From NCBI GenBank assembly GCA_012718985.1, contig JAAYBG010000093.1, positions 1 to 35,181 of the forward strand: a stretch of DNA of 35,181 nt, in the 5' to 3' direction. The notes under the pieces were generated by a model that saw only the letters and a program-made list of their open reading frames with translations, searched no databases and was not told where the DNA came from. The translations under genes and the position numbers were made by a program. This stretch comes from Acholeplasmataceae bacterium. Lineage in GTDB: Bacteria > Bacillota_I > Bacilli_A > ML615J-28 > CAG-698. This document shows positions 1 to 8,669 of this stretch, piece by piece; positions within the stretch are counted from its first letter, which is position 1, and each line of letters starts with the position of its first letter.

Positions 1-450
1 AAAAAAGATGGCATTGATACCATCGACTTCATGATTTCTTTCAACAAAGGTGAACCCGTAAAATCACTAGCAAAAACAGCGTCTGGAGGAGAGTTATCTC
101 GCTTTATGCTCGCTTTAAAAACATTAGTTTCGCATAAATTAGAACTACAAACACTCATTTTTGATGAAATTGATAATGGAGTAAGCGGAGAAATCGCCTT
201 CAGTATCGCTAGTAAAATCAAGGAAATTTCTTTGAATGCTCAGGTGTTGTGTGTAACTCATCTACCACAAGTGGCAGCAATCGCCGATCATCATTTAAAG
301 ATTAGTAAGAAAGTTAGCAATAATCGAACAGTAACGAATATAGAAAATCTAACTTACCCAGAACGAGTTGATGAAATCGCAATGATGATCTCCAATGGTC
401 AAATTACCACAGCTAGTAAAAATCTAGCGATAGAATTATTGAATCAATGA
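1..450 (+). CDS. recN: DNA repair protein RecN, C-terminal part (5' end outside window)
   Basis: This is the 3' end of an SMC-like ATPase that acts early in double-strand break repair. The frame is open from base 1, so the ATG at 31 in the ORF track is internal. The visible part is the C-terminal ATPase half: the ABC signature ASGGELSR, then a Walker B segment LIFDEIDNGVSG, then VTHLPQVAAIAD containing the switch histidine. The order and spacing of these motifs are those of RecN rather than SMC or RecF. About three quarters of the protein, including Walker A and the coiled coils, lies upstream of the window. The gene ends in TGA and is followed within about 10 bases by a hairpin terminator. 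Confidence 0.95.
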   Translation, partial: KKDGIDTIDFMISFNKGEPVKSLAKTASGGELSRFMLALKTLVSHKLELQTLIFDEIDNGVSGEIAFSIASKIKEISLNAQVLCVTHLPQVAAIADHHLKISKKVSNNRTVTNIENLTYPERVDEIAMMISNGQITTASKNLAIELLNQ

Positions 451-458
451 GGTAAATA

Positions 459-486
459 AAAAAACCGTTACAAAAAGCGGTTTTTT
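459..486. terminator. Bidirectional terminator between recN and the convergent small gene
   Basis: Inverted repeat AAAAAACCG / CGGTTTTTT with a 10-base loop. The T-run follows the stem on the plus strand and the A-run precedes it, so it can end recN (plus) and the small membrane-protein gene (minus) from either side. Confidence 0.8.
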
Positions 487-495
487 ATCATTTTA

Positions 496-690
496 TTAAA
501 GTTTCGTCAATAAATAAATTAAAGCAAAGATACCACCAAACAAAGTAATGAAAGCAATGGCAATCGCAAAGATTTTTCCAATTAAAGTATTATTTGGACT
601 CTTTTGTAGTTCAACTTCGATTCCCCCATCTAACTTGGTCTTTGTTTTAAGAAAAGGTTTTTTTTCTTGTTCCTTCTTATTCTTTTTCAC
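496..690 (-). CDS. Small single-span membrane protein, unknown function
   Basis: The ORF track gives 124 aa, but the real gene is probably 64 aa, starting at a GTG at 690: a strong GAGGTGAT ribosome binding site sits just before it, and the upstream extension runs into dinB. The predicted protein has a highly basic N-terminus (KKNKKEQEKK), a short soluble stretch, and one hydrophobic segment at about residues 37-61 ending in a short tail. I do not recognise the family. It is divergent from dinB with overlapping promoters between them, and it converges on recN with a shared terminator. The clear ribosome binding site, promoter and terminator argue that it is a real gene. No function is proposed. 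Confidence 0.65.
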   Translation of the reverse strand: MKKNKKEQEKKPFLKTKTKLDGGIEVELQKSPNNTLIGKIFAIAIAFITLFGGIFALIYLLTKL

Positions 691-710
691 TTTTATCACC
701 TCGATGAATA

Positions 711-741
711 TGTTATAATATTTACAATAGATATTATAACA
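711..741. promoter_or_regulatory. Overlapping promoters for dinB (+) and the small membrane gene (-)
   Basis: The motif TGT-TATAAT (extended -10) occurs on the plus strand at 711-719 and on the minus strand at 741-733, forming an inverted repeat. Each -10 box would start transcription near base 726, one running right into dinB and the other left into the small gene. No good -35 box is seen for either, which fits extended -10 promoters. Confidence 0.55.
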
Positions 742-769
742 CAATGATTTAAAAAAGGAAAGTAAAAAA

Positions 770-2008
770 ATGAAAACTTCACGAATAATTTTACATATCG
801 ACATGAATTGTTTTTTTGCTTCTTGTGAGATTGCTGAAAATCCGGAATTACTAAAGAAGCCTGTTGTCATTGCTCATGATGACCCCTTTCAACGAAGCAT
901 CGTCTTAACTGCCAGTTATGTGGCAAGGTCTTATGGAATAAAAACGACGATGCAAGTTCGTGAAGCATTTCAATTATGCAAGGATATTATTATTATTGAG
1001 CCAGATATGGATCTTTATGTTTCTTATTCGGAAAAATTCTATCAATACTTATTGACGATTACAAAAAAAGTAGAAATGGCTAGCATTGATGAAGCTTATG
1101 TTGATGTCTCAGATTACCAAGGAAATGTTGTCGCTCTGGCCGATAAAATACAAAATGATTTATTAAAAGAATATCGCTTACCTTGTAGTATTGGCATTGC
1201 TCCCAATAAATTTCTTGCTAAAATGGCTAGCGACATGAAAAAGCCACTAGGAATTACCATTCTTCGTAAACGCGAATTAAATCAATATTTATGGCCCTTG
1301 TCGCTTGAAGAAATGCATGGAGTAGGAAAGAAAACAGCACCAAAACTACAAAGTCTGGGTTTAAAAACGATAGGTGATCTTGCCAATCCTAAAAATCTTG
1401 CTTTAATGAAACAAAAATTAGGAAATATCTATGCTACTAGTCTCCATCAACGAGCTAATGGTATCGATGATTCAGAGGTTGATTATTCTGGAAAAGTAGA
1501 AGTTGGTTCAATATCCAATTCACATACTTTTGATCGTAATATTTATGAAGAAAGGATTTTAAAGGACACCTTAAAAATACTGGTAAATACAGTCGCTAAT
1601 CGTCTCCAAAAAAAGAATTTGAAAGCCTACACGATTGGATTACAACTAAAATATGCTAATTTTCGTCAAATTAATCGAAGTCAAAGTTTAGAAACCCCTA
1701 CAAATGATGAGAGTGATATTTATAAAATTACGGAAGCAATTCTTGATGAGAATTTTGAAGAAGGTCTTTATGATATTAACAATCGCCGCGATAGTAATTG
1801 CATCCGCTTAATCGGCGTGTTTGCAAATCGTATTGTTGAATCAAAAGAACAACCGCACCAACAGATTACTATTTTCGATAATTTAACGGAATTGGAAAAG
1901 AAAGAAGAATTAAAGAAGATTATCGATGGAGTAAAAACAAAATTTGGTGAAACAACAATCAATCAAGGTTATTATGAATATCAAAACTCTGATCAAAAAA
2001 CAGAATAA
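770..2008 (+). CDS. dinB: DNA polymerase IV (Y-family translesion polymerase)
   Basis: This error-prone DNA polymerase copies past damaged template bases. The 412-aa protein has the Y-family palm motifs HIDMNCFFASCE (residues 9-20, first catalytic Asp D11, steric-gate FF) and SIDEAY (105-110, catalytic D107/E108). Helix-hairpin-helix-like sequence follows (EEMHGVGKKTAPKLQSLG), then the little-finger domain. Near the C-terminus QITIFD (about 365-370) matches the beta-clamp binding motif that couples Pol IV to the replication clamp. Length and domain order are complete for the family. The start has an AAAGGAAAG ribosome binding site. It is preceded by an extended -10 promoter shared back-to-back with the small minus-strand gene. 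No LexA box was recognised. Confidence 0.95.
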   Translation: MKTSRIILHIDMNCFFASCEIAENPELLKKPVVIAHDDPFQRSIVLTASYVARSYGIKTTMQVREAFQLCKDIIIIEPDMDLYVSYSEKFYQYLLTITKKVEMASIDEAYVDVSDYQGNVVALADKIQNDLLKEYRLPCSIGIAPNKFLAKMASDMKKPLGITILRKRELNQYLWPLSLEEMHGVGKKTAPKLQSLGLKTIGDLANPKNLALMKQKLGNIYATSLHQRANGIDDSEVDYSGKVEVGSISNSHTFDRNIYEERILKDTLKILVNTVANRLQKKNLKAYTIGLQLKYANFRQINRSQSLETPTNDESDIYKITEAILDENFEEGLYDINNRRDSNCIRLIGVFANRIVESKEQPHQQITIFDNLTELEKKEELKKIIDGVKTKFGETTINQGYYEYQNSDQKTE

Positions 2009-2064
2009 AAAAAACTCTTTAAAAATTATAATAATATAATACGATGTACTAATGGAGAATAATT

Positions 2065-2916
2065 ATGAGTATCGGAAAAACAGAAAAATATCGCGTTGAT
2101 CGCGAAACAAAATTAGGCTATATCCTAACAAAAGCTAACGATGATGAAGAATATTTCTTACATCATAATGAATGTCAAGGACAAAAATTATTTCCTGGTG
2201 ATTATGTTCATGCTTTTCTTTATGTCGATAAGAAAAATCGGGTCGCTGCGACACTATTAAAACCGATGATTGACATGAATTCTCCTGGCTTGGTAGAAGT
2301 AGTTGGGATTAATGATAACTTAGGAGTTTTTATGAATATCGGAATTAGCAAAGATATCTTGCTTTCAAAGGATGATTTACCTTTAAAAAGGAATTTATGG
2401 CCAAGAATCGGCGATAAAATTATTTCAATTTTGCGCACTAAAAACAATAAACTAATCATTAAGATTGCAAATAAAGAACAAATTTTAAGCGCTAAAAAAG
2501 AAGAAGTTCTTAGTGAAAATGGCAAATTCACCGCTTATGTTTACCGAATTACTCCCGACGGGATTAATGCAGTCACAGAAGGAATGAATATCATTTTTAT
2601 CTATCGCACCAATATGCGATGGGAATATCGTTTGGGAGAAAAAATAGAAGTAAGAATTATCAAAAAGAATGAAGAAGATTACAGTGGTACTTTAATAGAA
2701 AATAAAGAATTTCAAATAAAAGATGATCGAAAAATAATATTAGAATACTTACGAAACAATAATGGAGTCATGTTAATCACAGAAAACAGCAGTCCGGAAC
2801 TGATCAATCGTTTATTTAAAATGAGCAAAGCTGCTTTTAAAAAAGCACTAGGAAATCTTTACCGTGACCACATTATCGAAATTGAAGAAGACAAAATTAT
2901 TTTACTTGAAGAATAA
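2065..2916 (+). CDS. cvfB: CvfB/YitL-like S1-domain RNA-binding protein
   Basis: The 283-aa protein has the layout of the CvfB (conserved virulence factor B, YitL) family: tandem S1/OB-fold segments in the first about 215 residues (for example GYILTKANDDEEYFLHHNEC, then GLVEVVGINDNLGVFMNIGI) and a C-terminal winged-helix-like segment (about 225-283, with ILEYLRNNNGVMLITENSSPE). In Staphylococcus and Streptococcus relatives this protein binds RNA or DNA and affects post-transcriptional regulation; the exact role here is inferred from family only. The ATG is preceded by GGAGAA. The gap after dinB holds AT-rich sequence with TATAAT-like boxes near 2030-2040 but no clear terminator, so it may be co-transcribed with dinB or have a weak promoter. 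Its stop codon directly abuts the promoter of the hisS T-box. Confidence 0.8.
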   Translation: MSIGKTEKYRVDRETKLGYILTKANDDEEYFLHHNECQGQKLFPGDYVHAFLYVDKKNRVAATLLKPMIDMNSPGLVEVVGINDNLGVFMNIGISKDILLSKDDLPLKRNLWPRIGDKIISILRTKNNKLIIKIANKEQILSAKKEEVLSENGKFTAYVYRITPDGINAVTEGMNIIFIYRTNMRWEYRLGEKIEVRIIKKNEEDYSGTLIENKEFQIKDDRKIILEYLRNNNGVMLITENSSPELINRLFKMSKAAFKKALGNLYRDHIIEIEEDKIILLEE

Positions 2917-2945
2917 TTGACATTTTTTTAATTATCCATTATAAT
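2917..2945 (+). promoter_or_regulatory. Consensus sigma-A promoter of the hisS-aspS operon
   Basis: TTGACA at 2917-2922 and TATAAT at 2940-2945, separated by exactly 17 bases. It begins directly after the cvfB stop codon. The predicted start is near 2952, at the 5' end of the T-box leader. Confidence 0.9.
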
Positions 2946-2951
2946 ATTAAT

Positions 2952-3165
2952 AATTTAAGAGATTTATGAGGAAGAAGAGTACTTGTTTAATGAGTTTTAG
3001 AGAGAGCCGATGGTGAAAAAGCTTACTATAAGAACAAGGAAAGACAACTTAGGAGATCAATTAATCGTTTATGTATAAAAGCGCATCACTAAAAATGGTG
3101 ATGAATTAAGGTGGCACCGCGGAATTATTCGTCCTTAAGAGAGTTCTCTTTTAAGGATTTTTATT
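2952..3165 (+). promoter_or_regulatory. T-box riboswitch leader, probably tRNA-Asp responsive
   Basis: This leader senses uncharged tRNA and controls read-through into hisS. Stem I signs: AGTA at 2978-2981, CTTGTT (2982-2987) pairing with AACAAG (3033-3038), and the conserved AGAGAG...GGTGAAA apical region at 3001-3017. Right after the 3' arm, the specifier loop reads GAAAGACAAC, giving GAC (Asp) at 3043-3045, with AAC (Asn) next to it and no CAC (His). Stem III is CATCAC/GTGATG (3084-3103). The T-box AAGGTGGCACCGCGG spans 3108-3122; its bulge UGGC (3112-3115) needs a G discriminator base, as in tRNA-Asp or tRNA-Asn but not tRNA-His, which has C73. CGTCCTT (3130-3136) completes the antiterminator. 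Confidence 0.9.
3131..3165 (+). terminator. Regulated intrinsic terminator of the T-box
   Basis: TCCTTAA (3132-3138) pairs with TTAAGGA (3151-3157), with a further GAG/CTC pairing inside, followed by TTTTTATTTT. Its 5' arm overlaps the CGTCCTT that pairs with the T-box, so terminator and antiterminator are mutually exclusive. Confidence 0.88.
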
Positions 3166-3185
3166 TTAAAGGGGGAAATGAAACT

Positions 3186-4454
3186 ATGAGTTATCAAAAA
3201 ATAAAAGGGACACTAGATTTTTACCAACAAGAAGCAACTAAAATGCGTTTGATTGAAACAAAGGCCAAAGAAATATTAAAAACATTCGGTTTTGAAGAAA
3301 GTATCACTCCGATTATCGAAATGACCGATGTGTTTATTCGTAGTTCTGGTGAAAATAGTGATATTGTTAATAAAGAAATGTATACTTTTCTCGATCGAGG
3401 AAATCGCAGTATTACGCTACGTCCTGAAGGAACTGCTTCTATTGTTCGTAGTTTTCTTGAAAATAAATTGTACATCAATTCTCCAGTCACAAAACTTTAT
3501 TACTGTGGACCGATGTTTCGCTATGAACGACCCCAAAAGGGACGATATCGTCAATTCATGCAATTCGGAATTGAAGTTTTTGGTGAGGAAAGTCCATTTT
3601 TAGATGCTGATGTGATCATTAGTGCTTATACTTTACTTAGTGCACTGGGAATTAAAGGAATCAAATTAAAAATCAATACGATTGGTGATTTTGCTTCCCG
3701 TGTAAATTATACTGCGAAATTACAAAGCTATTTTGCCGATAAAATAGACGATTTTTGTGAGGACTGTAAACAAAGATTAACCAAGAATCCTTTGCGTATT
3801 CTTGATTGTAAAGTAGATTCTGAAAAGGATGTTGTGAAAAGAGCACCTAAAATTAAAGATAGTCTATCCGATGCTTCTTTAGCTCATTTTATCGAAGTTA
3901 CTACTATCTTATCAATGATGAAAATTCCTTATGAAGTAGAAGATACACTAGTACGTGGACTAGATTATTATACAGATACTGTTTTTGAATTTATCCTGGA
4001 TACAAATGACGATTTACAAGGTTTGGCTATTTGTGGAGGCGGAAGATATGCCGATTTAGTGAAAAACTTCGGTGGACCGGATATTTCTGGAATTGGTTAT
4101 GCCTTTGGTTTAGAACGAATCATGATGGTTATGACCAATCAAAATCTGTTTACGGATATTGATAAGAAAACCGATGTGTTTATCATCAGTTTAGATAAAG
4201 AATCAAAGAGACTTGGATTAGAGTTTGCTAACCAATTACGAGAAGAAGAATTGGTTGTTGAGATGGACTATAAAAATTACACCTTAAAACAGCAATTCAA
4301 GTTAACGGAAAAATTAAATCCAAAATTTATTATCATTATTGGTGAAGAAGAACGCGAAAATAATATCTTTACCATCAAAGATACACAAAATAATACTCAA
4401 GAAAAAGTGAAAAAGGAGAATATAGTAAGCTATATTAAAAGTAAAAAACAATGA
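3186..4454 (+). CDS. hisS: Histidyl-tRNA synthetase
   Basis: This class II synthetase charges tRNA-His. The ORF track starts at a GTG inside the T-box; the real start is the ATG at 3186 after AAAGGGGG, giving 422 aa. Visible signatures are motif 2 ([12 protein letters not shown] and [15 protein letters not shown]), the histidine-binding loop [15 protein letters not shown], and motif 3 ([13 protein letters not shown]). A C-terminal anticodon-binding domain occupies about the last 95 residues. Length is normal for bacteria. It is the first gene of the T-box operon, and its TGA overlaps the aspS ATG in ATGA. The hisS-aspS pairing is typical of Firmicutes. The leader's specifier looks like Asp, so hisS expression would follow Asp-tRNA charging. 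Confidence 0.96.
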   Translation: MSYQKIKGTLDFYQQEATKMRLIETKAKEILKTFGFEESITPIIEMTDVFIRSSGENSDIVNKEMYTFLDRGNRSITLRPEGTASIVRSFLENKLYINSPVTKLYYCGPMFRYERPQKGRYRQFMQFGIEVFGEESPFLDADVIISAYTLLSALGIKGIKLKINTIGDFASRVNYTAKLQSYFADKIDDFCEDCKQRLTKNPLRILDCKVDSEKDVVKRAPKIKDSLSDASLAHFIEVTTILSMMKIPYEVEDTLVRGLDYYTDTVFEFILDTNDDLQGLAICGGGRYADLVKNFGGPDISGIGYAFGLERIMMVMTNQNLFTDIDKKTDVFIISLDKESKRLGLEFANQLREEELVVEMDYKNYTLKQQFKLTEKLNPKFIIIIGEEERENNIFTIKDTQNNTQEKVKKENIVSYIKSKKQ

Positions 4455-6196
4455 GAACTCATAATAATGGTGAATTAAGAATTAAAAATGTTGGTGAAAA
4501 TGTTGTATTAGCTGGTTGGGTAGCAAAAAAGAGAAATTTAGGAGGTTTAATCTTTGTTGATTTGCGTGACCGACAAGGGATTACCCAAATTGTTGTTAAA
4601 CCAGAGAACAAAAACTATTCTACTTTAGAAAATGTGAAAAATGAATATGTAATTCAAGTCACAGGTAAGGTTGTTGAAAGAGAAAGTAAAAACAAAAATA
4701 TACCAACTGGAGAAATAGAAGTTGATTGTGCAGAAATCGTTGTCCTTAGCGAAGCGGAACCGACTCCAATGATTATCGCTGATGAAACCGATGCCCTAGA
4801 AGATGTACGAATGAAATATCGTTATCTTGATTTACGCCGTCCGGTTATGCAAAAGAACTTAATTTTACGTCACAATATTACCAAAGCAGTGCGTAGTTAT
4901 TTTGATGCAAGAGGTTTTATTGAAGTAGAAACTCCTGTATTTGGTAAGACAACTCCCGAAGGAGCTCGTGACTATTTAGTACCTTCCAGAGTAAATCCTG
5001 GTAAATTCTATGCTTTACCTCAATCACCTCAATTATACAAACAATTATTAATGGTTGCCGGCTTAGAAAAATATTATCAAATCGTAAAATGTTTTCGTGA
5101 TGAAGATTTACGTGCTGATAGACAAATGGAATTCACGCAAATTGATGTTGAGATGAGTTTTATCGATGAAGAACAGATTTATCAAGTAATTGAAGGCATG
5201 TTGAAAAAAGTGATGAAAGAAACAAAAAATATCGATATTTCAACTCCATTTCCACGGATTACTTTTGATGAATCGATGGAACGTTTTGGTAGCGATAAAC
5301 CCGATATGCGTTTTGAGATGGAATTAAAAACATTAACTGAAGTTCTAAAAGATGTCGATTTTAGTCTTTTCAAAAATACAATAAATGATGGTGGGATTAT
5401 TAAGGGACTTAATGCCAAAAATGCTGCTAGCAAATATTCAAGAAAAGAAATTGATCGCTTAACAGAAGAAGTAAAAAAATATAAAGCTAAAGGCTTATTA
5501 TGGCTTAAATTTGAAAATAATGCCTTATCTGGACCTGTGGCTAAATATTTAACACCAGAAATTGCTAATCAATTGATTACCATACTAAACATTGAAGAAG
5601 GCGATGTCATTTTTATCGTCGCTGATCAAAAAAATATTGTCAATGCTAGTTTAGCTTACTTGAGAAACTTGCTAGGAAAAGAGTTAAACCTAACAGATCC
5701 AAACAAATTTGCTTATTTATGGGTGAATAATTGGCCATCTTTCGAATTCGATGAAAACGAACAACGCTATGTCGCTGCTCATCATCCATTTACTTCTCCA
5801 AAAGATGAATTTAAAGATATGTTATTAACACATCCAGAAAAATGCTATTCAAAATGTTACGATGTCGTTCTAAATGGATATGAACTAGGTAGTGGTTCGA
5901 TAAGAATTCACAATCAAAAAGTCCAATCAGATATGTTTAAAGCCATTGGATTAACCGAAGAAGAAATCGCACAAAAATTTGGTTATTTCGTAAATGCTTT
6001 AAAATTTGGTACGCCACCACATGGTGGAATTGCCCTTGGCTTGGATAGATTAGCTATGATTTTATCAAACTCGCCTTCACTTCGTGATGTCATCGCCTTC
6101 CCCAAGAGTGCAAATGCAATTTGCCCAATGAGTGATGCCCCAACGACAGTTAGTGAAGCTCAATTAAAAGAATTAAAGTTAGAAATTAGAAAATGA
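4451..6196 (+). CDS. aspS: Aspartyl-tRNA synthetase
   Basis: This class II synthetase charges tRNA-Asp. The 581-aa protein has an N-terminal OB-fold anticodon-binding domain (about 1-105, with [24 protein letters not shown]), the catalytic core with motif 2 ([19 protein letters not shown]), a bacterial-type GAD insertion between about 280 and 410, and motif 3 ([14 protein letters not shown]) near the C-terminus. Bacterial length and the insertion separate it from archaeal AspRS and from AsnRS. It starts in a 4-base ATGA overlap with hisS and ends in the same kind of overlap with tcdA, so these are translationally coupled. Whether it is discriminating or non-discriminating (charging tRNA-Asn too) cannot be told from this sequence alone. 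Confidence 0.96.
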   Translation: MRTHNNGELRIKNVGENVVLAGWVAKKRNLGGLIFVDLRDRQGITQIVVKPENKNYSTLENVKNEYVIQVTGKVVERESKNKNIPTGEIEVDCAEIVVLSEAEPTPMIIADETDALEDVRMKYRYLDLRRPVMQKNLILRHNITKAVRSYFDARGFIEVETPVFGKTTPEGARDYLVPSRVNPGKFYALPQSPQLYKQLLMVAGLEKYYQIVKCFRDEDLRADRQMEFTQIDVEMSFIDEEQIYQVIEGMLKKVMKETKNIDISTPFPRITFDESMERFGSDKPDMRFEMELKTLTEVLKDVDFSLFKNTINDGGIIKGLNAKNAASKYSRKEIDRLTEEVKKYKAKGLLWLKFENNALSGPVAKYLTPEIANQLITILNIEEGDVIFIVADQKNIVNASLAYLRNLLGKELNLTDPNKFAYLWVNNWPSFEFDENEQRYVAAHHPFTSPKDEFKDMLLTHPEKCYSKCYDVVLNGYELGSGSIRIHNQKVQSDMFKAIGLTEEEIAQKFGYFVNALKFGTPPHGGIALGLDRLAMILSNSPSLRDVIAFPKSANAICPMSDAPTTVSEAQLKELKLEIRK

Positions 6197-6888
6197 GCGA
6201 ACGCTTCATTCGATTACAAACTTTATTAGGAGATGTCAAACTAAAAAAAATCACCGACGCAAAAGTAGCCATAATCGGTCTTGGTGGCGTTGGTGGAGAG
6301 GCTTGCTTAGCTCTCGCAAGATCTGGTGTGGGGACACTGATTATTCAAGACTATGACAAAGTCGATATCTCCAATTTTAATCGACAAGTAGTAGCTTATA
6401 CCGATACAATTGGTCAATCAAAGGTTGAAGTTATGGCTACGATGATTCATAAAATCAATCCTAATTGTCATGTCATTACCTTAGAGGAGCCATTTGATGA
6501 ATCAAGCAAATTATTTACCTATGATTTTCAATATCTAATAGATGCTATTGATCAAGTAGACAATAAAATATTGTTAATCAAGCAATGTGGTAATCGCCAA
6601 GTTACTTTTATCAGTTCAATGGGAACAGCTAAAAAAATGGATATTCAAAAATTAATCATCACCGAGCTCGCAAAGACAACTCATGATCCTCTAGCAAGAA
6701 TCATCCGCAAACGACTCCGAGAAGATAAGTTCACGATGAAGGTCCCTGTTCTATCCTCTACAGAAGAACCACTGATCATAGGAAAGGAACTTGCTTCCTA
6801 TATGCCTGTTACGGCAACAGCAGGACTAATGCTTGCTGATTACATTCTTAAAAAAATAATAAATGAAGAGGAAACGAAATGTTTATAA
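6193..6888 (+). CDS. tcdA: tRNA threonylcarbamoyladenosine dehydratase (TcdA/YgdL, E1-like)
   Basis: This is a ThiF/MoeB-type ATP-dependent enzyme that cyclises t6A37 in tRNA to ct6A. The 231-aa protein opens with [12 protein letters not shown], followed by the nucleotide-binding glycine loop [20 protein letters not shown], the [13 protein letters not shown] segment with the conserved Asp and Arg of the E1 family, and a DAIDQVDNK strand. The short single-domain form and its position behind aspS fit TcdA better than MoeB or ThiF, which usually sit in cofactor operons. It overlaps aspS by 4 bases and the next small gene by 10 bases. The match to TcdA is by family architecture; the dehydratase activity is inferred. 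Confidence 0.85.
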   Translation: MSERFIRLQTLLGDVKLKKITDAKVAIIGLGGVGGEACLALARSGVGTLIIQDYDKVDISNFNRQVVAYTDTIGQSKVEVMATMIHKINPNCHVITLEEPFDESSKLFTYDFQYLIDAIDQVDNKILLIKQCGNRQVTFISSMGTAKKMDIQKLIITELAKTTHDPLARIIRKRLREDKFTMKVPVLSSTEEPLIIGKELASYMPVTATAGLMLADYILKKIINEEETKCL

Positions 6889-7130
6889 CAAGTTGGTTAT
6901 TACAAGCAGGAATCATCTTTGGTGCAATCGCCTTATTTTTGATTACCTTTATCCTAAATAAAAGAACAAAAGCACCAAAAGGAGCGGAAGTCCCTGATAA
7001 ATGTAGAGTTTGTGATTCGCCAAATTGCTTAATTAAAATGAGTGATATTGATAAGATAAAATCGGAATTAAAGCAACAGTTAGAACATGACTGCCCGATA
7101 GAGGAGGATAAAAACAATGAAAAGAAATGA
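6879..7130 (+). CDS. Small membrane-anchored protein with four cysteines, unknown
   Basis: I do not recognise this 83-aa protein. It has one N-terminal membrane span (about residues 6-27), a basic linker, then KCRVCDSPNC with C42, C45 and C50, a charged helical stretch, and a fourth Cys in HDCP (C72). The C-x2-C-x4-C plus distal C pattern suggests metal or iron-sulfur binding on the cytoplasmic side. The layout (short N-terminal TM then Cys motif) resembles small iron-handling proteins such as NqrM or FeoB-associated proteins, but I see no specific homology. It overlaps tcdA upstream and the dCMP deaminase downstream, and AGAGGAAA precedes its ATG inside tcdA, so it is translated as part of the operon. 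Confidence 0.75.
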   Translation: MFITSWLLQAGIIFGAIALFLITFILNKRTKAPKGAEVPDKCRVCDSPNCLIKMSDIDKIKSELKQQLEHDCPIEEDKNNEKK

Positions 7131-7593
7131 TTATATTTCTTGGGATAAGTATTTTATGGGAGTCGCTCTCCTTTCATCAATGCGTAGCAAAGATCCAAAT
7201 ACTCAAGTAGGAGCTTGTATCGTCAATCGTCATAAAAAAATCGTAGGTATTGGCTACAATGGTTTTCCTTTCGGATGTGAAGATGATGAATTTCCCTGGG
7301 AAAGAACAGGAGATTTTTGTGATACAAAATATCCATATGTTGTTCATGCAGAACCGAACGCCATATTAAATTCTATTTCTAGTTTAGACGGATGTAGTAT
7401 CTATGTTACTCTATTTCCTTGCCATGAATGTGTAAAATTAATCATTCAAAGTGGAATTAAAGAAATTGTTTATATGGATGAAAAATATGCCGATACTGAA
7501 TCAGATATTGCTGCCAAACGGATGCTTAAGGCGGCGAATGTGAGCTATCGCAAAGTGAAAAATATGAAAATTATTGTTGAGGATGAAGAATGA
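7117..7593 (+). CDS. dCMP/cytidine deaminase family protein (ComEB type)
   Basis: This zinc-dependent deaminase most likely converts dCMP to dUMP for dTTP synthesis. The 158-aa protein has the deaminase signature HAEPNA (H77 zinc ligand, E79 proton shuttle) and PCHEC (C102 and C105 zinc ligands). The earlier DPNTQVGACIV and GIGYNGFPFGCEDD segments are typical of dCMP deaminases (ComEB, CMP/dCMP family) rather than cytidine deaminase or TadA. It overlaps the upstream Cys-membrane gene by 14 bases and the downstream protease by 4 bases. GGAGG precedes its ATG. No ComEA or ComEC gene lies nearby, so the com name would be by homology only and no competence role is implied. Confidence 0.88.
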   Translation: MKRNDYISWDKYFMGVALLSSMRSKDPNTQVGACIVNRHKKIVGIGYNGFPFGCEDDEFPWERTGDFCDTKYPYVVHAEPNAILNSISSLDGCSIYVTLFPCHECVKLIIQSGIKEIVYMDEKYADTESDIAAKRMLKAANVSYRKVKNMKIIVEDEE

Positions 7594-8669
7594 AAGAATT
7601 CTTTGTCAGCGGTTGGCGAAACTTTAAAAAATCATCGCTTATTACTAAAATATTCACCTTTCTGGGAGTAGGACTTTATTTATTTGTCTTATCAATTTCC
7701 TTTATCAAAGTTGATTATGAGGTTATAACCCCCGGAAGTATTAACTACACAGCATCCTCAGTAAAAGTAGAAGCAAATAATGAAGCGGGTTTTATCTATA
7801 CCGTAGGTGTTTACACGCATACTCGAATTTCTGTGATTCAATATTGGGTAGCTAAAACAAACGATTTTTTTGATCTTGAAGTATACGATCCAGAAGTAGA
7901 TTTAAATGATAAAGCCCAACGCAAATTTGGTACTATCTCTAAAGAAATCAGCATCAATAATGCGATTATCAATGCTTATCAAGAAGCAGCAAAAATGGAT
8001 CCTTCTATTGTGTTAAGCAAAGAATATAAAGGAGTAATAGTTAGTGCGATTACTCCTTATGCGAAGACTGGATTAGATTATTCTGATATTGTAATTAAAG
8101 TAAATGATCAAACATTTACAAATATCAACGAATTTCGTAATTTAGTCACCAATTTTTATGATAGTGAACCAGATAAAGAAATAAAATTTACAATTATTCG
8201 TGATGAACTGCAAAAAGAAGTCTATGCTTCCTTCATTAGCGGTAATTCTGGTTATATCGGCTTAGGTGTTGCCTTTTACGATTATTATCAATTAGATCCT
8301 GAAAAGTCTACACCAAAATTTTCAATTGTTGATCCTTATTCTTCAATCGGATCTTCTGGTGGTGGTATGCTTTCTTTATCGATTTATAATAGTTTATTAC
8401 CTGGTGATATTACCAAAGGTAAAAAAATTGTCGGAACAGGTACGATTGAACTTGACGGTAGTATCGGTAATATTGCTGGTGTAAAGCAAAAAATCATCAC
8501 TGCTAATAATTATAATATCGATATCTTTTTCATTAATGAAATCAATTACGACCTGGCAAAGGAGGAATATGACCGAATCGGTGCTACATTTACTCTTGTA
8601 AAGGTCAATAATTTCATCGATATTATCGAGTTCCTAGAGAATATGGAGGTGAAGAATGATGAATCGTAA
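7590..8669 (+). CDS. Membrane-anchored PDZ and Lon-like serine protease (YlbL/SepM type)
   Basis: This protease is anchored by one N-terminal membrane span (about residues 20-40), with the rest outside the cell. After a beta-rich region comes a PDZ-like segment (about 135-215, GVIVSAITPYAKTGLDYSDI), then an S16 Lon-type protease domain. The catalytic Ser is S256 in GSSGGGM and the Lys is K299 in GVKQK; the 43-residue spacing equals that of the Lon Ser/Lys dyad. The loop is GSSGG rather than the usual GPSAG. In Firmicutes, YlbL/SepM proteins cleave secreted peptides or membrane-associated substrates; the substrate here is unknown. It overlaps the deaminase by 4 bases and the next membrane-protein gene by 14. 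Confidence 0.88.
   Translation: MKEFFVSGWRNFKKSSLITKIFTFLGVGLYLFVLSISFIKVDYEVITPGSINYTASSVKVEANNEAGFIYTVGVYTHTRISVIQYWVAKTNDFFDLEVYDPEVDLNDKAQRKFGTISKEISINNAIINAYQEAAKMDPSIVLSKEYKGVIVSAITPYAKTGLDYSDIVIKVNDQTFTNINEFRNLVTNFYDSEPDKEIKFTIIRDELQKEVYASFISGNSGYIGLGVAFYDYYQLDPEKSTPKFSIVDPYSSIGSSGGGMLSLSIYNSLLPGDITKGKKIVGTGTIELDGSIGNIAGVKQKIITANNYNIDIFFINEINYDLAKEEYDRIGATFTLVKVNNFIDIIEFLENMEVKNDES

Noticed and set aside
3111-3185. GTG start of the hisS ORF inside the T-box
   Set aside because: It lies within the T-box sequence and terminator; the ATG at 3186 has a strong AAAGGGGG and gives a normal HisRS N-terminus.
3328-3603. 91-codon plus-strand ORF inside hisS
   Set aside because: Shadow frame of hisS with Cys/Val/Leu-rich translation.
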